A DNA stretch of 55,625 nt from JBBSMX01 sp038232935. GTDB taxonomy: Bacteria; Bacteroidota; Rhodothermia; Rhodothermales; JANQRZ01. The DNA lies in the NCBI GenBank assembly GCA_038232935.1, contig JBBSMX010000009.1, positions 1 through 55,625 on the forward strand, written 5' to 3'. This document shows, piece after piece, positions 24,807 through 33,636 of the stretch. Every line of letters starts with the position of its first letter. Position 1 is the first letter of the stretch. The position numbers were made by a program, and so were the translations under genes. Below the pieces are notes generated by a model. It made no database searches. It saw only the letters and a list, made by a program, of their open reading frames with translations, and was not told the origin of the DNA.

Positions 24807-24902
24807 AGGGGTGGGAATCGGAGTGAATGAGTGGAAAGATAGCAGACGCAGTGCACCGCTGTGCCGGTCGCGTGTGACCGACCGAAATTGTTTCGGTGTC
24901 CC

Positions 24903-25511
24903 CTACCACCGCATGTCGCGTTTGAGCCGTTCGAGCTGGGGGAGCGCGATGCGATGCCGGAGGGCGGCGCGCAGCACGAAGCCCCGCAGTACCTGATCCG
25001 GCACGGGCAGCGTGTAGAGCGGGCGGCGGAGCATCTCCAGCAGCGAGCGCAGCGCCCAGGGGATCAACCGCCAGCGCATCAGCACGAACACGGTCAGCCC
25101 CACACCCACGGCCCCGATCCGCCCCTGCGCGCCGAGCGTGCTCAGCACGGCCACGTATAGCGCCGCCTGCACGAGCGCCTTCTCCAGCACCCGAAACACC
25201 GCCACGAGCCGGCTGCTCACGAACGCCGGCCCCACCGTCTCCCAGCCGAGGTAGACCGTGAGGGCGCACAGCGCCGCCCCCGCGGGCGGCAGCACGAGCA
25301 GGAACAGCGCCAGCGCCCAGAGCGCGAGCGCCTGCCCGGAGCGCAGCCACACCTCCGCTCGGTCGATCAGCGTGGCGAGGGGGATGACGTCCAACACCGG
25401 GCCGGCGTACTGCTCCAGCAGCGCGCGCGTCGTGTGGAAGTGGACGCCCGAGGCCGTGATGAGACCGGCCGGTGTGTCGAGGAATGGCGGGTGATCGGCG
25501 TTCGTGGGCAT
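24903..25511 (-). CDS. Predicted membrane protein of unknown function (202 aa)
   Basis: About four hydrophobic segments are visible (ALALWALALFLLVLPPAGAA, ALCALTVYLG, LVQAALYVAVLSTLG, IGAVGVGLTVFVLMRW). They are flanked by a polar N-terminus and a basic C-terminus ending LPQLERLKRDMRW. No family is recognised. It lies 47 bases downstream of the DUF4230-like gene on the same strand. Confidence 0.6.
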   Translation of the reverse strand: MPTNADHPPFLDTPAGLITASGVHFHTTRALLEQYAGPVLDVIPLATLIDRAEVWLRSGQALALWALALFLLVLPPAGAALCALTVYLGWETVGPAFVSSRLVAVFRVLEKALVQAALYVAVLSTLGAQGRIGAVGVGLTVFVLMRWRLIPWALRSLLEMLRRPLYTLPVPDQVLRGFVLRAALRHRIALPQLERLKRDMRW

Positions 25512-25558
25512 AACCCCGGAAGAAAGTGAGCCAGTTCGTCAGACGGGAACGCGGTGAG

Positions 25559-26236
25559 CTATTCGGCGGGCGGCTCCAGCGTCAGGTCCGGTCCGATGCG
25601 GAAGCGGAAGCGCGGCGTCTCCAGCCCGGCCGCGCGGAGTGGTGGCGTCAGCATCGCCTTCAGCGCCTCGGCCGTGTTGAGCGCGGGCTGCACCGACGTG
25701 TCGAGATGGCGCTCGGCCTGCTGGCGGAGGAGGTCCTGTACGTCCCGCAGCGCCTCGCCTTCGAGCTGCCGCCCGGCCCCGCTGCGAAGCATGCCCTCCT
25801 GACTCTGCACCCGGATCTGCCCGAGATCGGTCTCCACCGCGATCACGCGCAGCGCCGGGAGCGTCACCTCCACGAGCCCATCCGGATACACCTCGATCAT
25901 CTCCGCCGTCAGCCCGTTCACGTCGAATCCGTAGAGCGCCTCGCCGAAGACCTCGACGCGCGCCTCCGCATCGAGGAAGTTGACGCCGGGAAGGTCGAGC
26001 CACGCCGGGAGCCACGAGAACTGCCCGAGGTCCCGGATCTCGCGCCGCGCCGAGATCCCCACGCGGCCGGTCACGAGGTCCGATGCCGGAGCCTCTGACT
26101 GGATCGTCGTGACGACGGTGTCGCGCACGCGCTCGACCGACCAGCGGGGCCGCGCCAGCCACACGAGTACGGCCATAAGGAGGATCCCGGCGAGGAGCAC
26201 TCCGGCGAGCAACAGGCGGCGGCGAGGTAGCGTCAT
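25559..26236 (-). CDS. DUF4230-like membrane-anchored protein
   Basis: A single N-terminal helix (LLLAGVLLAGILLMAVLVWL) anchors a domain of about 190 residues that resembles the DUF4230 pattern, with FGEALYGFDVNGLTAEMIEV, VEVTLPALRVIAVETDLGQI and a late helix pair (QEQAERHLDTSVQ-type). The function of that family is not known. It lies between the EamA transporter and a membrane protein of unknown function, all on the minus strand. Confidence 0.7.
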   Translation of the reverse strand: MTLPRRRLLLAGVLLAGILLMAVLVWLARPRWSVERVRDTVVTTIQSEAPASDLVTGRVGISARREIRDLGQFSWLPAWLDLPGVNFLDAEARVEVFGEALYGFDVNGLTAEMIEVYPDGLVEVTLPALRVIAVETDLGQIRVQSQEGMLRSGAGRQLEGEALRDVQDLLRQQAERHLDTSVQPALNTAEALKAMLTPPLRAAGLETPRFRFRIGPDLTLEPPAE

Positions 26237-26277
26237 GGTCGCCTATACGCGCCGGAAGCCAGCGGGTTTAGCCTCCC

Positions 26278-27186
26278 TCACAGTCCCAGCAGCACGAGTG
26301 CTACGGCGGCGAGGCCGAGGCCAAGCCGGTTTGCCGCGGAGAGCCGCTCGCCCCACACCAGCACGCCGAGCAGCGTCGCCCCGATCACAATGGCGATGTT
26401 GTTGACGGGGAAGACGAACGGGCCGGACAACCGCGCGATGGCTTGCAGGATGAACTCGGCCGAGCCGTAGTTGACGACGCCGAGCACGACGCCCCAGCCG
26501 AGCGTCGCCCCGCGCGGCCAGTCCCCCGTCCGCACGCCGCGCGCCACCACGAACACGAGCCCGATCCCGAACGCCACGCCGAACACCATGAGCAGGAACA
26601 GCGCCCGGCTGTTCGCCGCGGCGAAGACCTCATCGAACGTCTTCATCGCGATGTCCACGGACCCGCCCGCGAGGAACAGGAGCGCGAGGACGCCCGCCAC
26701 CCGCAGCCGGTCCGCGTGCTCGTTGGCCGAGTCGGCGACGTCCACGATCTCTGCCGTCGAGGCCGGCGCGTTCCGTCGTGCGATTAGAAAGAAGGCAACC
26801 CCCGCCACAGCCAGCCCGATGAGTTGGGCCGGGCTCGGCACCTCGCCCCACACGAACCACGAGGCCAGAAACGGCAGCGCCACGGCCAGCCGCATCACCC
26901 CCGTCGCCAGCGACATGCCGGCCACGCGGATGGCGTAGGAGAACAGCACGAAGCCCGTAATGAACAACGTCCCCGTCAGCACGCCGAGACCGATCAGGCC
27001 GGGCCGCAGCGCCAGCCCCTCGCCGACCGCCCCGACGCCCGACGCCAGCAGGCCACCCGCGACGGCGAATGCCACGGCGTAGTTCACCGTCAGCAACGCG
27101 ACCCGGTCCATCCCCCGCCGCTCGCTGAACTTGAAGATGGCGGCGATAGCGACGCTACACGTCACCGCGAGAGCGAGGTAGAGCAT
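26278..27186 (-). CDS. EamA/DMT-superfamily transporter
   Basis: Around ten hydrophobic segments in 302 residues and no signal peptide fit the drug/metabolite transporter superfamily. The N-terminal half shows VLFSYAIRVAGMSLATGVMR. The second half repeats the pattern with LGVVNYGSAEFILQAIARLS and ends with a typical LGVLVWGERLSAANRLGLGL segment. The substrate is not predictable. Confidence 0.85.
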   Translation of the reverse strand: MLYLALAVTCSVAIAAIFKFSERRGMDRVALLTVNYAVAFAVAGGLLASGVGAVGEGLALRPGLIGLGVLTGTLFITGFVLFSYAIRVAGMSLATGVMRLAVALPFLASWFVWGEVPSPAQLIGLAVAGVAFFLIARRNAPASTAEIVDVADSANEHADRLRVAGVLALLFLAGGSVDIAMKTFDEVFAAANSRALFLLMVFGVAFGIGLVFVVARGVRTGDWPRGATLGWGVVLGVVNYGSAEFILQAIARLSGPFVFPVNNIAIVIGATLLGVLVWGERLSAANRLGLGLAAVALVLLGL

Positions 27187-27239
27187 GCGGGGAGTCGGGG
27201 ATTAATGACAGGCGTCCGGGAACCAAGCACGTCCGGACG

Positions 27240-28232
27240 CTACTCCACGCGGATACGGTACTGGAGCCGCCGCGGCTCGAAGCGGACGTCGCGGACGAAA
27301 AGGTGCTCGGGGAGTTGGAGGATCGGCTGGACGGTTCCCGTCGTGTCGTTGATGGCCGTGGCGTAGGGGACGAACGCGAAGAACTTATCGGTATCCAGCG
27401 ACTCCTCGTACTGGTCCACCGGGATACGGTACGTGGCTTTGATCGTGGAAGGGATGAGGCGGATGGGGTCGGCCCCCGGCGGCGCGCCTTCGGTCCGCAC
27501 CTCCAGTTCGCGCGTGCCTTCGGTGAAGAGCGCCACGGGCACCGTCACCTCCACGCCCCGCACGCTCGTCGCCACCAAACCGGCGAGCGTGTCGGAGAGG
27601 GGAATAGCCCGGTTGACGGTCTCGTTCACATCCTCCCACGTAATCCGTTGTGTAGGCCAGTTTTCGAGCGCGTTGACGATGGAGCGCGCCCCGGAGACGA
27701 CGATAGTGTCCGGAACTACCGTCGGCGGGGAGAGCACGTCATAATCCGGAGCCACTTCGATATCCGCCTGCAGGCGGACCGGGAGCGCCCGCGAGATGCG
27801 CGGCTCGAGTTCGAGACTGAGGGAGATCGGAAGCACGTTCTGCACCGCGACCCCCGGAGGCAGCCGGTTGCTTTCCGTGGCAGCCCCGTAGACGTCCACG
27901 TTCGCGTCCTGCGCGTTCACTTCGAGGGACGGCGTACGGCGGCTCAGCTTGAGCAGCTCCCACCCTTCGCCCTGCACCGTCACCCGGACCTGCTGCGGCG
28001 GTAGCCGGCTGAGTGCCCGTCCCTCCGGCAGGTTCTGTATCACGAGGGGCATTTCGAGCACCACCGAGTACGACTCCCGCATGCTGAATGTGAACCACAG
28101 CACGAACGCGACGGCGACGGACATCAGGATGGCGAGCCCCCGCCGACGCCCCTCATGCCCCGGCTGCTCGGGCACCCACGGCCCCTCGGGCAGTTGGTTG
28201 CGGAGCCTGTCGATGAGGTTCGGAGCGGACAT
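27240..28232 (-). CDS. YbbR-domain protein (CdaR-like)
   Basis: After a cytoplasmic N-terminus one membrane helix (GLAILMSVAVAFVLWFTFSM) is followed by beta-rich YbbR-type repeats: VLEMPLVIQNLPEGRALSRL, VRVTVQGEGWELLKLSRRT, SRALPVRLQADIEVAPDYDV and SPPTVVPDTIVVSGARSIVN. In Firmicutes such proteins regulate the diadenylate cyclase CdaA, but no cdaA is adjacent here, so that role is not assigned. The ATG at 28232 (MSAPNLIDRL) is preferred over an upstream one at 28295. It follows the microcompartment genes. Confidence 0.82.
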   Translation of the reverse strand: MSAPNLIDRLRNQLPEGPWVPEQPGHEGRRRGLAILMSVAVAFVLWFTFSMRESYSVVLEMPLVIQNLPEGRALSRLPPQQVRVTVQGEGWELLKLSRRTPSLEVNAQDANVDVYGAATESNRLPPGVAVQNVLPISLSLELEPRISRALPVRLQADIEVAPDYDVLSPPTVVPDTIVVSGARSIVNALENWPTQRITWEDVNETVNRAIPLSDTLAGLVATSVRGVEVTVPVALFTEGTRELEVRTEGAPPGADPIRLIPSTIKATYRIPVDQYEESLDTDKFFAFVPYATAINDTTGTVQPILQLPEHLFVRDVRFEPRRLQYRIRVE

Positions 28233-28366
28233 GACGCGCCGGAGACCGGCGGAGAGAATGGAGGGAGAGCGAGAAGATACCGCCGCTCCCGCCACGGAAC
28301 GCCGAAGGAACGTCGCCGATTTGCGCCCTCACCGCCGCCCTTCGTGCACGCGACCCTGGCCTCGGC

Positions 28367-28843
28367 TCACCTCGACGCGCGCAGCAGGGTAACGAGTTCG
28401 TCTTTCGTAGCCCGGGAGATCTCGCGGCCCCGCAGCGGGAAGTCCTCGATCTCGCGCGCCATCGCGCGCAGCTCCTTCACCGTCCGCTCTTCCAGATCTG
28501 CCCGGCCCGATGCCGACGGGGCCGCGCCGGGAATCGGCGGGGCGCTCGGGCGCGGAGTGCCTCGGCCGACGAAGAGGTCGAACACGTCGTCGGCCGGGCG
28601 CGGGATGACGTGCTTCGCGACCACCTTCCCGAGCCGCTCGGCGGCGGCGGCCCCGGCGTCAACCGAGGCACGGACGGCCGCCGTCTCCCCCACCACCTTC
28701 ACCGTAATCAGCGCCGGGATCGTCTGCTCCATGCCCACGAGCCGCACGTTCGCGGCCTTCAGCATGGCGTCGCAGGCTTCGATCCCCGCAATCAACCCCT
28801 GCGTCTCGACGAGACCGAGGGCGTTCCCATCAAAGGAGGGCAT
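28367..28843 (-). CDS. Bacterial microcompartment shell protein with Rho-N/SAP-like tail
   Basis: Residues 1-95 are a BMC domain: NALGLVETQGLIAGIEACDA, MLKAANVRLVGMEQT, ITVKVVGETAAVRASVDAGA and VAKHVIPRPADDVFD are standard for hexameric shell proteins of the PduA/EutM/CcmK class. A proline-rich linker leads to about 45 residues, DLEERTVKELRAMAREIEDF and then ISRATKDELVTLLRASR, that look like the small helical Rho-N/SAP fold often tied to nucleic-acid or protein binding. It follows the 97-residue BMC gene by 40 bases, so the two are probably co-transcribed. The tail could anchor cargo or nucleic acid; this is inference. Confidence 0.88.
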   Translation of the reverse strand: MPSFDGNALGLVETQGLIAGIEACDAMLKAANVRLVGMEQTIPALITVKVVGETAAVRASVDAGAAAAERLGKVVAKHVIPRPADDVFDLFVGRGTPRPSAPPIPGAAPSASGRADLEERTVKELRAMAREIEDFPLRGREISRATKDELVTLLRASR

Positions 28844-28883
28844 GGGCGGCTAGCGTCCGGTGAGCGGTGTCCGAGGGACGGCC

Positions 28884-29177
28884 TTAGCCGGCGTTGCCGT
28901 CGGGGAGGATCAGTTCTACGTCCGAGTGCGGGCGCGGGATGACGTGCACGCTCACGAGTTCGCCGACGCGCTCGGCGGCGGCGGCACCCGCATCAGTCGC
29001 CGCTTTCACGGCACCGACGTCGCCGCGGACCATGACGGTGACGAACCCGCCCCCGATCTTCTCTTTGCCGATGAGCGTGACGCGCGCGGCTTTGACCATT
29101 GCGTCGGCGGCTTCGATCGCGCCGACGAGCCCGCGCGTTTCGACCATTCCGAGGGCTGCTCCAAGTTCGTCTGCCAT
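28884..29177 (-). CDS. Bacterial microcompartment hexameric shell protein (BMC-H)
   Basis: A single 97-residue BMC domain: GAALGMVETRGLVGAIEAAD, AMVKAARVTLIGKEKIGGGF, VTVMVRGDVGAVKAATDAGA and SVHVIPRPHSDVELILP. This matches the canonical PduA/EutM/CcmK fold, which tiles the facets of protein-shelled organelles. The ATG at 29177 is chosen because the upstream extension in the same frame overlaps the promoter and is unlike the family. No ethanolamine, propanediol, carboxysome or glycyl-radical enzymes lie nearby, so the cargo is unknown. It is the first gene of a two-gene shell operon. Confidence 0.93.
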   Translation of the reverse strand: MADELGAALGMVETRGLVGAIEAADAMVKAARVTLIGKEKIGGGFVTVMVRGDVGAVKAATDAGAAAAERVGELVSVHVIPRPHSDVELILPDGNAG

Positions 29178-29243
29178 AGGGTTCGTGCCTGCGTAATAAG
29201 CGAGAGGGAAACGGCCCGAAAGGGCTTCGGAACCGCGCCTTCG

Positions 29244-29272
29244 AATATAGACGCCACCCATCTCCCTGTCAA
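29244..29272 (-). promoter_or_regulatory. Near-consensus promoter of the microcompartment operon
   Basis: On the minus strand TTGACA (29272-29267) and TATATT (29249-29244) are separated by exactly 17 bases, the sigma-70 optimum. The predicted start of transcription lies about 60 bases before the BMC-H ATG. It is the best promoter match I found in the window. Confidence 0.7.
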
Positions 29273-29313
29273 TGGAATCGGCGTTGAGATCGTGCTCCTG
29301 AGCGCGTCGGCCT

Positions 29314-30837
29314 TCACGCCGGTGGCTCCCCCTGCTCCGTCGGGTGCTCCGCCTCCCCTCGCAAGTCGGCGACGTATGCTCGGGCAGCGGCCCACAGAAG
29401 CCGGATCTCCTCCCACGAATACACGCCGGTCGCGATGACGAGTGGCGGGTAAAGCGCGAGCAGCCCGAGCCGCCACCCGAGCCGAGGAAGCACCCCCCAC
29501 CCTAGCGAAGGCTGGGCCAGCGCCCAGAGCCCCGTCACCAGTACGGTCACCAGCACGGGTGCCCGCCACGGGTACGCAATCGGGGTGTAACGACCCGCCC
29601 ATCGCGCGGTGACGACGGCGAGCGCGGCGAAGGAAACGAGCGTCGCCAGCGCCGCTCCGAGCCCTCCCAGTGGGGGAATCAGTACGAGGTTGAGGAGGGC
29701 GTTGCCGAGCGCCGCCGCGAACACGATGAGCGAGATGAGCCGCGTGCGCTCCAGCGCGTACAGCGCGTTGACGGCGATGAACCACAGCCCATACGCTAGA
29801 AACCCAAGCGAGATCGGGAGCACCAGCACGTCCGCTCCCAGGTAGGACGCATCGCTGGAGAGCCACCGCGTGGCGTCGTAGGTGACGAGCGAGAGGCCGA
29901 GCGCGGCGAAGCCGGTGACGGCGCTGTAATGCCGGAACACCCGTTGGTGGAGCCGCCCCCGCCCGGACACACCGCCCTCCGTGAGCGACTTCAGCCCGAT
30001 CACCAGAAACGCCATCTGGAAGCTCTGGACGAAGAGCATGTTGAGCGCACCGCCCAGCCGCGAGGCCCAGCCGTAGACAGCGACGGCCTCCGCATCCGTC
30101 AGCCACTGCATGAGGTAGCGGTCGCCCGCCGTGAGGAAGAGGGAGGCGAGGCTACCGAACACGATCGGCGTGCCGTAGCGGGCGAGGGGGCGGATCAGCC
30201 CGGCCCGCAGCCGGATCGGCTCGGTGACGAGCAGACCGACCGTAAGGACGAGCGTACTCGCCCCGGCGGAATAGACGTAGGCCGTGAGCACGCCCGCAAG
30301 GCCTGCCTCTTGCAGAGCCAGAAAGTAATACACCCCGCCGACGAGCACGGTCCACTCGAACGCCACGCTCGCGGCATACCATCCGGCCCGCTCCCGCGCG
30401 CGCAGCACCATGAGCGGAACGTTCGCCACCCCCTTGAACGCGATGTAGACGCCGAGCAATCGGATCAACTCCGCTCGCCCTGCATCGCCCACCAGCAACC
30501 GCGCCATTGACGCGTCGAGCCCCCAGAAAAGCACGACGACGAGGACCGAGAGGGCAGCGGACGCTAGCAGCGCCGTGAGCGGAAGCGCGGCGTGATCCTC
30601 CTCGTACGCCGGGTCGGTGAGGAATTTAAGGAGGCCGGCTCCGATCCCCGGTCCGGCCAGCAGCGCCCCGATCTGCGCCGTCACTTCGAGCACGACGAGG
30701 TGGCCGTAGTCAGCCTGAGGCAGGAGGGCGACGTTGAGGAACAGCGGTGCCAGAAGCAGCCCCGCCAGCTTGATCGCCACGTTGCTGAGCGCGTAGAGCC
30801 CGCTCTGCCGGAGGAGCGCTGCGACCTCTCGCTTCAT
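29314..30837 (-). CDS. Polysaccharide flippase (Wzx/MOP-family)
   Basis: About fourteen hydrophobic segments in 507 residues, beginning LLRQSGLYALSNVAIKLAGL, mark an oligosaccharide flippase of the MOP exporter superfamily. Other matching segments are LTAGDRYLMQWLTDAEAVAV and YGWASRLGGALNMLF. The start at 30837 (MKREVAALL) is preferred to an upstream ATG in the same frame, because the methyltransferase ends at 30834 with an ATGA-type overlap. It is the last gene of the polysaccharide operon and would move lipid-linked glycans across the inner membrane. Confidence 0.9.
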   Translation of the reverse strand: MKREVAALLRQSGLYALSNVAIKLAGLLLAPLFLNVALLPQADYGHLVVLEVTAQIGALLAGPGIGAGLLKFLTDPAYEEDHAALPLTALLASAALSVLVVVLFWGLDASMARLLVGDAGRAELIRLLGVYIAFKGVANVPLMVLRARERAGWYAASVAFEWTVLVGGVYYFLALQEAGLAGVLTAYVYSAGASTLVLTVGLLVTEPIRLRAGLIRPLARYGTPIVFGSLASLFLTAGDRYLMQWLTDAEAVAVYGWASRLGGALNMLFVQSFQMAFLVIGLKSLTEGGVSGRGRLHQRVFRHYSAVTGFAALGLSLVTYDATRWLSSDASYLGADVLVLPISLGFLAYGLWFIAVNALYALERTRLISLIVFAAALGNALLNLVLIPPLGGLGAALATLVSFAALAVVTARWAGRYTPIAYPWRAPVLVTVLVTGLWALAQPSLGWGVLPRLGWRLGLLALYPPLVIATGVYSWEEIRLLWAAARAYVADLRGEAEHPTEQGEPPA

Positions 30838-31481
30838 CCCTGTAGTCCTTTCCCGACGAGACCATCGGCCGTCTCCACCACGGCCTTCTCTGGGACCATC
30901 ACGAACCGGACTTCCTGGCAGGGGAACCTGTAGCACCACCGCTCCTCGTAGGCCTCTTGGAGGTACGACGTAGCGTTGAATACCCGCCGCGCCACCTGCC
31001 CGATGAGGTTACGCACCGTGAACGGCGACTTGAAGACGAGCTCTCGCTCAATGACCCGGAAGCGGAAATCGGTGTAGAAAGCAGGCACTTTCCGACGGAG
31101 CTGGGCCTCCGGCCGGGCGAAATAGTCGAAGGTGTAGAGCCCAAACGTCCGGCTGTGGGTGTAGTCCGAATAGAAGTACGGGTTCGAGAAGTGGGGCACG
31201 ACGGCGACGTGACGGCCACTCGGTTTGAGCACGCGGTGTACGTCGCGCATCAATTCCTCGAAGCGCTCGACGTGTTCGAGGAAATGCCGCGAGCGGATCT
31301 CGTCCACCGAATCGGAGGGGAGGAAGGAGAGCCCCTCTTCGAGGTCGCACACGTAGTCCACCCCGTCGAGCGGGAGCACATCGATCCCGATGGCGCCGGG
31401 GCTCTTGTTCGGTCCGCAGCCGAGCTCGACGACGACGGGCGTCGTCGTCAGGACCCGGTGGCGGAGCTCGTCGGCGGTCAT
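30834..31481 (-). CDS. SAM-dependent methyltransferase in polysaccharide operon
   Basis: A class I methyltransferase: VVVELGCGPNKSPGAIGIDV is motif I, DVHRVLKPSGRHVAVVPHF is a typical post-motif III stretch, and the aspartate-rich SVDEIRSRHFLEHVERFEEL lies between. The frame is open for 130 codons upstream, but the ATG at 31481 (MTADELRHR) starts right at the domain. The protein has 215 residues. It overlaps the flippase by four bases and follows a glycosyltransferase gene, so a role in modifying a sugar or lipid carrier is likely. Confidence 0.86.
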   Translation of the reverse strand: MTADELRHRVLTTTPVVVELGCGPNKSPGAIGIDVLPLDGVDYVCDLEEGLSFLPSDSVDEIRSRHFLEHVERFEELMRDVHRVLKPSGRHVAVVPHFSNPYFYSDYTHSRTFGLYTFDYFARPEAQLRRKVPAFYTDFRFRVIERELVFKSPFTVRNLIGQVARRVFNATSYLQEAYEERWCYRFPCQEVRFVMVPEKAVVETADGLVGKGLQG

Positions 31482-31504
31482 GGGAAAGCGGGGATAGCGG
31501 AGGT

Positions 31505-32545
31505 TCAGGGCGACGCGCGGGCGACGCGGGCGATCACGGCCCGGAGGGAATCGAAGCAAACGTGGCGGCTGTAGCGCTCGACGGCGAGGGCTCGGCCGGT
31601 GGCCCCCATCGCCTGCCGCAGCGCCGGGTCGTCGTGGAGGCGGAGTAAGGCCTCTGCCCACGCCGCAGCGTCGTCGGCGAGGAACCCGGTCTCGCCCTCG
31701 CGGACGATCTCGCGGTTGATGCCGACGGGGGAAGCTACGACCGGCAACCCCGCTGCCATGTAGAGCAGCAGCTTGTACCCCCCCTTCCCCGCCGCCCACG
31801 GCGTCGCCGGCAGCGGCATCACCCCGACGTCCATCCGGGCCAGGTGCTCCGGCTCGCGCTCGTACGACCACGGCTCGGCTTCGACGGACAGCCCGGGCGC
31901 GGCCACCACCTCGGATCCGGCACCGACCACGAGGAGACGAAGCGGGCGCTGTGCCGCTACCTCAGCGAGGGCGGGGGTGATCTCTCGCAGATACGGAGCC
32001 GTCCACGGCGAGCCAATCCACCCGACGACGAGGGGCTCGCCTGCCTCTCGCTGGGACTCCGGCGGCTGGATCCGGTCCACGTCTACGGGCGTGGGGACGA
32101 CGACCGGCTCCTCGCCGTGAGCCCGGCAGAACGCGGCGAGCTCCGGCGAACTCACGGTCACTTCGCACGCCGCCTCCACCATCGCCGCCGTCCGGTCCGG
32201 TGCGTCAAGGTAGAGCGCGTCGTCGACGTCGTAGACGAGCGGGATACCACGGCGACGGAGCAGGGCGAGCGTCCACCGGGGCAGGAATGCCCGCTGCACG
32301 TAGACGAGGTCCCACCGCCCGAGGCCCAGCAGGGCCGCCCGCTGTACCCACCGCGCCCGTTTTTCGAGCGCGAACGCGATCCGCCCGCGCGCACCCTCTC
32401 CCCGCTCGGGCACGCGCGGGAGCCAGCGCACCTCGTAGCCGGCTTCCTCCAGCAGCGGCTGGTACTGGACAGCGCGGATCCGCGAACTGGCGTGGTCCCA
32501 TCCGCCGTCCGTGAGCATCAGGATTCGGGGAGCCGAACGCATCAT
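31505..32545 (-). CDS. Glycosyltransferase (GT4-like)
   Basis: A two-Rossmann (GT-B) transferase of 346 residues. The N-terminal half shows ILMLTDGGWDHASSRIRAVQ and LVYDVDDALYL. The C-terminal half shows PLVVGWIGSPWTAPYLREIT and the nucleotide-sugar region KLLLYMAAGLPVVASPVGIN followed by EIVREGETGFLADD. Donor and acceptor are not predictable. The start overlaps the end of the preceding glycosyltransferase gene by four bases, typical of coupled translation. Confidence 0.9.
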   Translation of the reverse strand: MMRSAPRILMLTDGGWDHASSRIRAVQYQPLLEEAGYEVRWLPRVPERGEGARGRIAFALEKRARWVQRAALLGLGRWDLVYVQRAFLPRWTLALLRRRGIPLVYDVDDALYLDAPDRTAAMVEAACEVTVSSPELAAFCRAHGEEPVVVPTPVDVDRIQPPESQREAGEPLVVGWIGSPWTAPYLREITPALAEVAAQRPLRLLVVGAGSEVVAAPGLSVEAEPWSYEREPEHLARMDVGVMPLPATPWAAGKGGYKLLLYMAAGLPVVASPVGINREIVREGETGFLADDAAAWAEALLRLHDDPALRQAMGATGRALAVERYSRHVCFDSLRAVIARVARASP

Positions 32546-33636
32546 GCCGTCTGCTCGGTCAAGCGTCGGAGCGCCGCCATCAAGTCCGTCCGTCGCTGCT
32601 CCCGGTCATAGCCGACGGCGATCCGCGTGCGCGCTTCGGTGCGGTGAGCCTCGGCCCCCGCGAGGGCTCGGCTGATGGCCTCAGCGATCCGGTCGAGCGT
32701 CGGCGCTTCGACGACCTCGCCCACAGAGTTGGCCACCTCCGGCATCGCTCCGACGGCACTCACGACGGGGACGCAACCGCACAGCATCGCCTCGCAGAGC
32801 ACGCTCGGCAGCCCTTCGGAGCGCGAGAGCTGGGCGTAGACGCTGGCGGCTCCGTAGACCTCAGCGAGTGCCGCGCGGTGGCGCGGAGGGACGAGATACA
32901 CGTTCGTCGGAGGATGGTAAAGACGTTCCACCTCGGAACGGAACGCGTCCGCCACACCCACAACGGTGAAGGTCACGTCGGGCAGACGCCGCGCCGCCGC
33001 GATGAGCAGGTCGATCCCTTTGATCCGGAGCGTCCGCTCGTTGTCAAGGAAGGCGACGGTGCAGACCGTCTGTCCCCGCTCGGCGGGTCCCATCGGCCAC
33101 GCGTCCGGGTCGTACCCGGTGGGCACGACGGTATACGGCGTGGCGAGGCCCGGCACGTGCGCTCGCACGCCCTGTCGCCGTACTTCAGGCCACGTCGCGT
33201 ACCGATTCTCCGACTCGATCAACGACGCCGAGACCGGCAACAGCAAGTCGGCGTGGCGGAGGGCGAACCGCGCGAGCGGCGCTCGCCACCGGCTGTCGAA
33301 CACGCCGTAGTTCAGTTCGGGAAGCCAGTTGCAGTCGAACCCGCCCAGTAAGAGCGTCACGGGCGTGCCGAGCCGACGGCCCATCCAGACGGGCAGCGCG
33401 GCGTGGTAGTCCGCGAACCACGAGAGGATGACGTCGGCCGCCGGTGCCTCGCGTTGCAACCACGCCCACTGCGCCTGGGCAAGCCGGGCGATGGCGAGCG
33501 CCCGCCCAACCCCTCCCTCCGCCTCCGGTGCTTCGAACGGGAAGCAGCGCACGTCGTAGTGCTCACCGAGCAGGGCGATGTCGTCCCGTACGAACGAGGT
33601 GGCGTGGAGGTAGGTGAGCAGGAGACGCCGCATCAC
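32542..33636 (-). CDS. Glycosyltransferase (GT4-like)
   Basis: A 364-residue GT-B glycosyltransferase. Visible are the acceptor-domain stretch LSWFADYHAALPVWMGRRLG, the interdomain VVPTGYDPDAWPMG and the donor-site region YAQLSRSEGLPSVLCEAMLC. The closing GCVPVVSAVGAMPEVANSVG has the usual EX7E-like pattern. It lies in a run of overlapping sugar-transfer genes (four-base overlaps on both sides). Specificity is unknown. Confidence 0.9.
   Translation of the reverse strand: MMRRLLLTYLHATSFVRDDIALLGEHYDVRCFPFEAPEAEGGVGRALAIARLAQAQWAWLQREAPAADVILSWFADYHAALPVWMGRRLGTPVTLLLGGFDCNWLPELNYGVFDSRWRAPLARFALRHADLLLPVSASLIESENRYATWPEVRRQGVRAHVPGLATPYTVVPTGYDPDAWPMGPAERGQTVCTVAFLDNERTLRIKGIDLLIAAARRLPDVTFTVVGVADAFRSEVERLYHPPTNVYLVPPRHRAALAEVYGAASVYAQLSRSEGLPSVLCEAMLCGCVPVVSAVGAMPEVANSVGEVVEAPTLDRIAEAISRALAGAEAHRTEARTRIAVGYDREQRRTDLMAALRRLTEQTA

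Noticed and set aside
27240..28232. CdaR regulator of a diadenylate cyclase
   Set aside because: No cdaA gene is next to it, so only the YbbR-domain call is kept.
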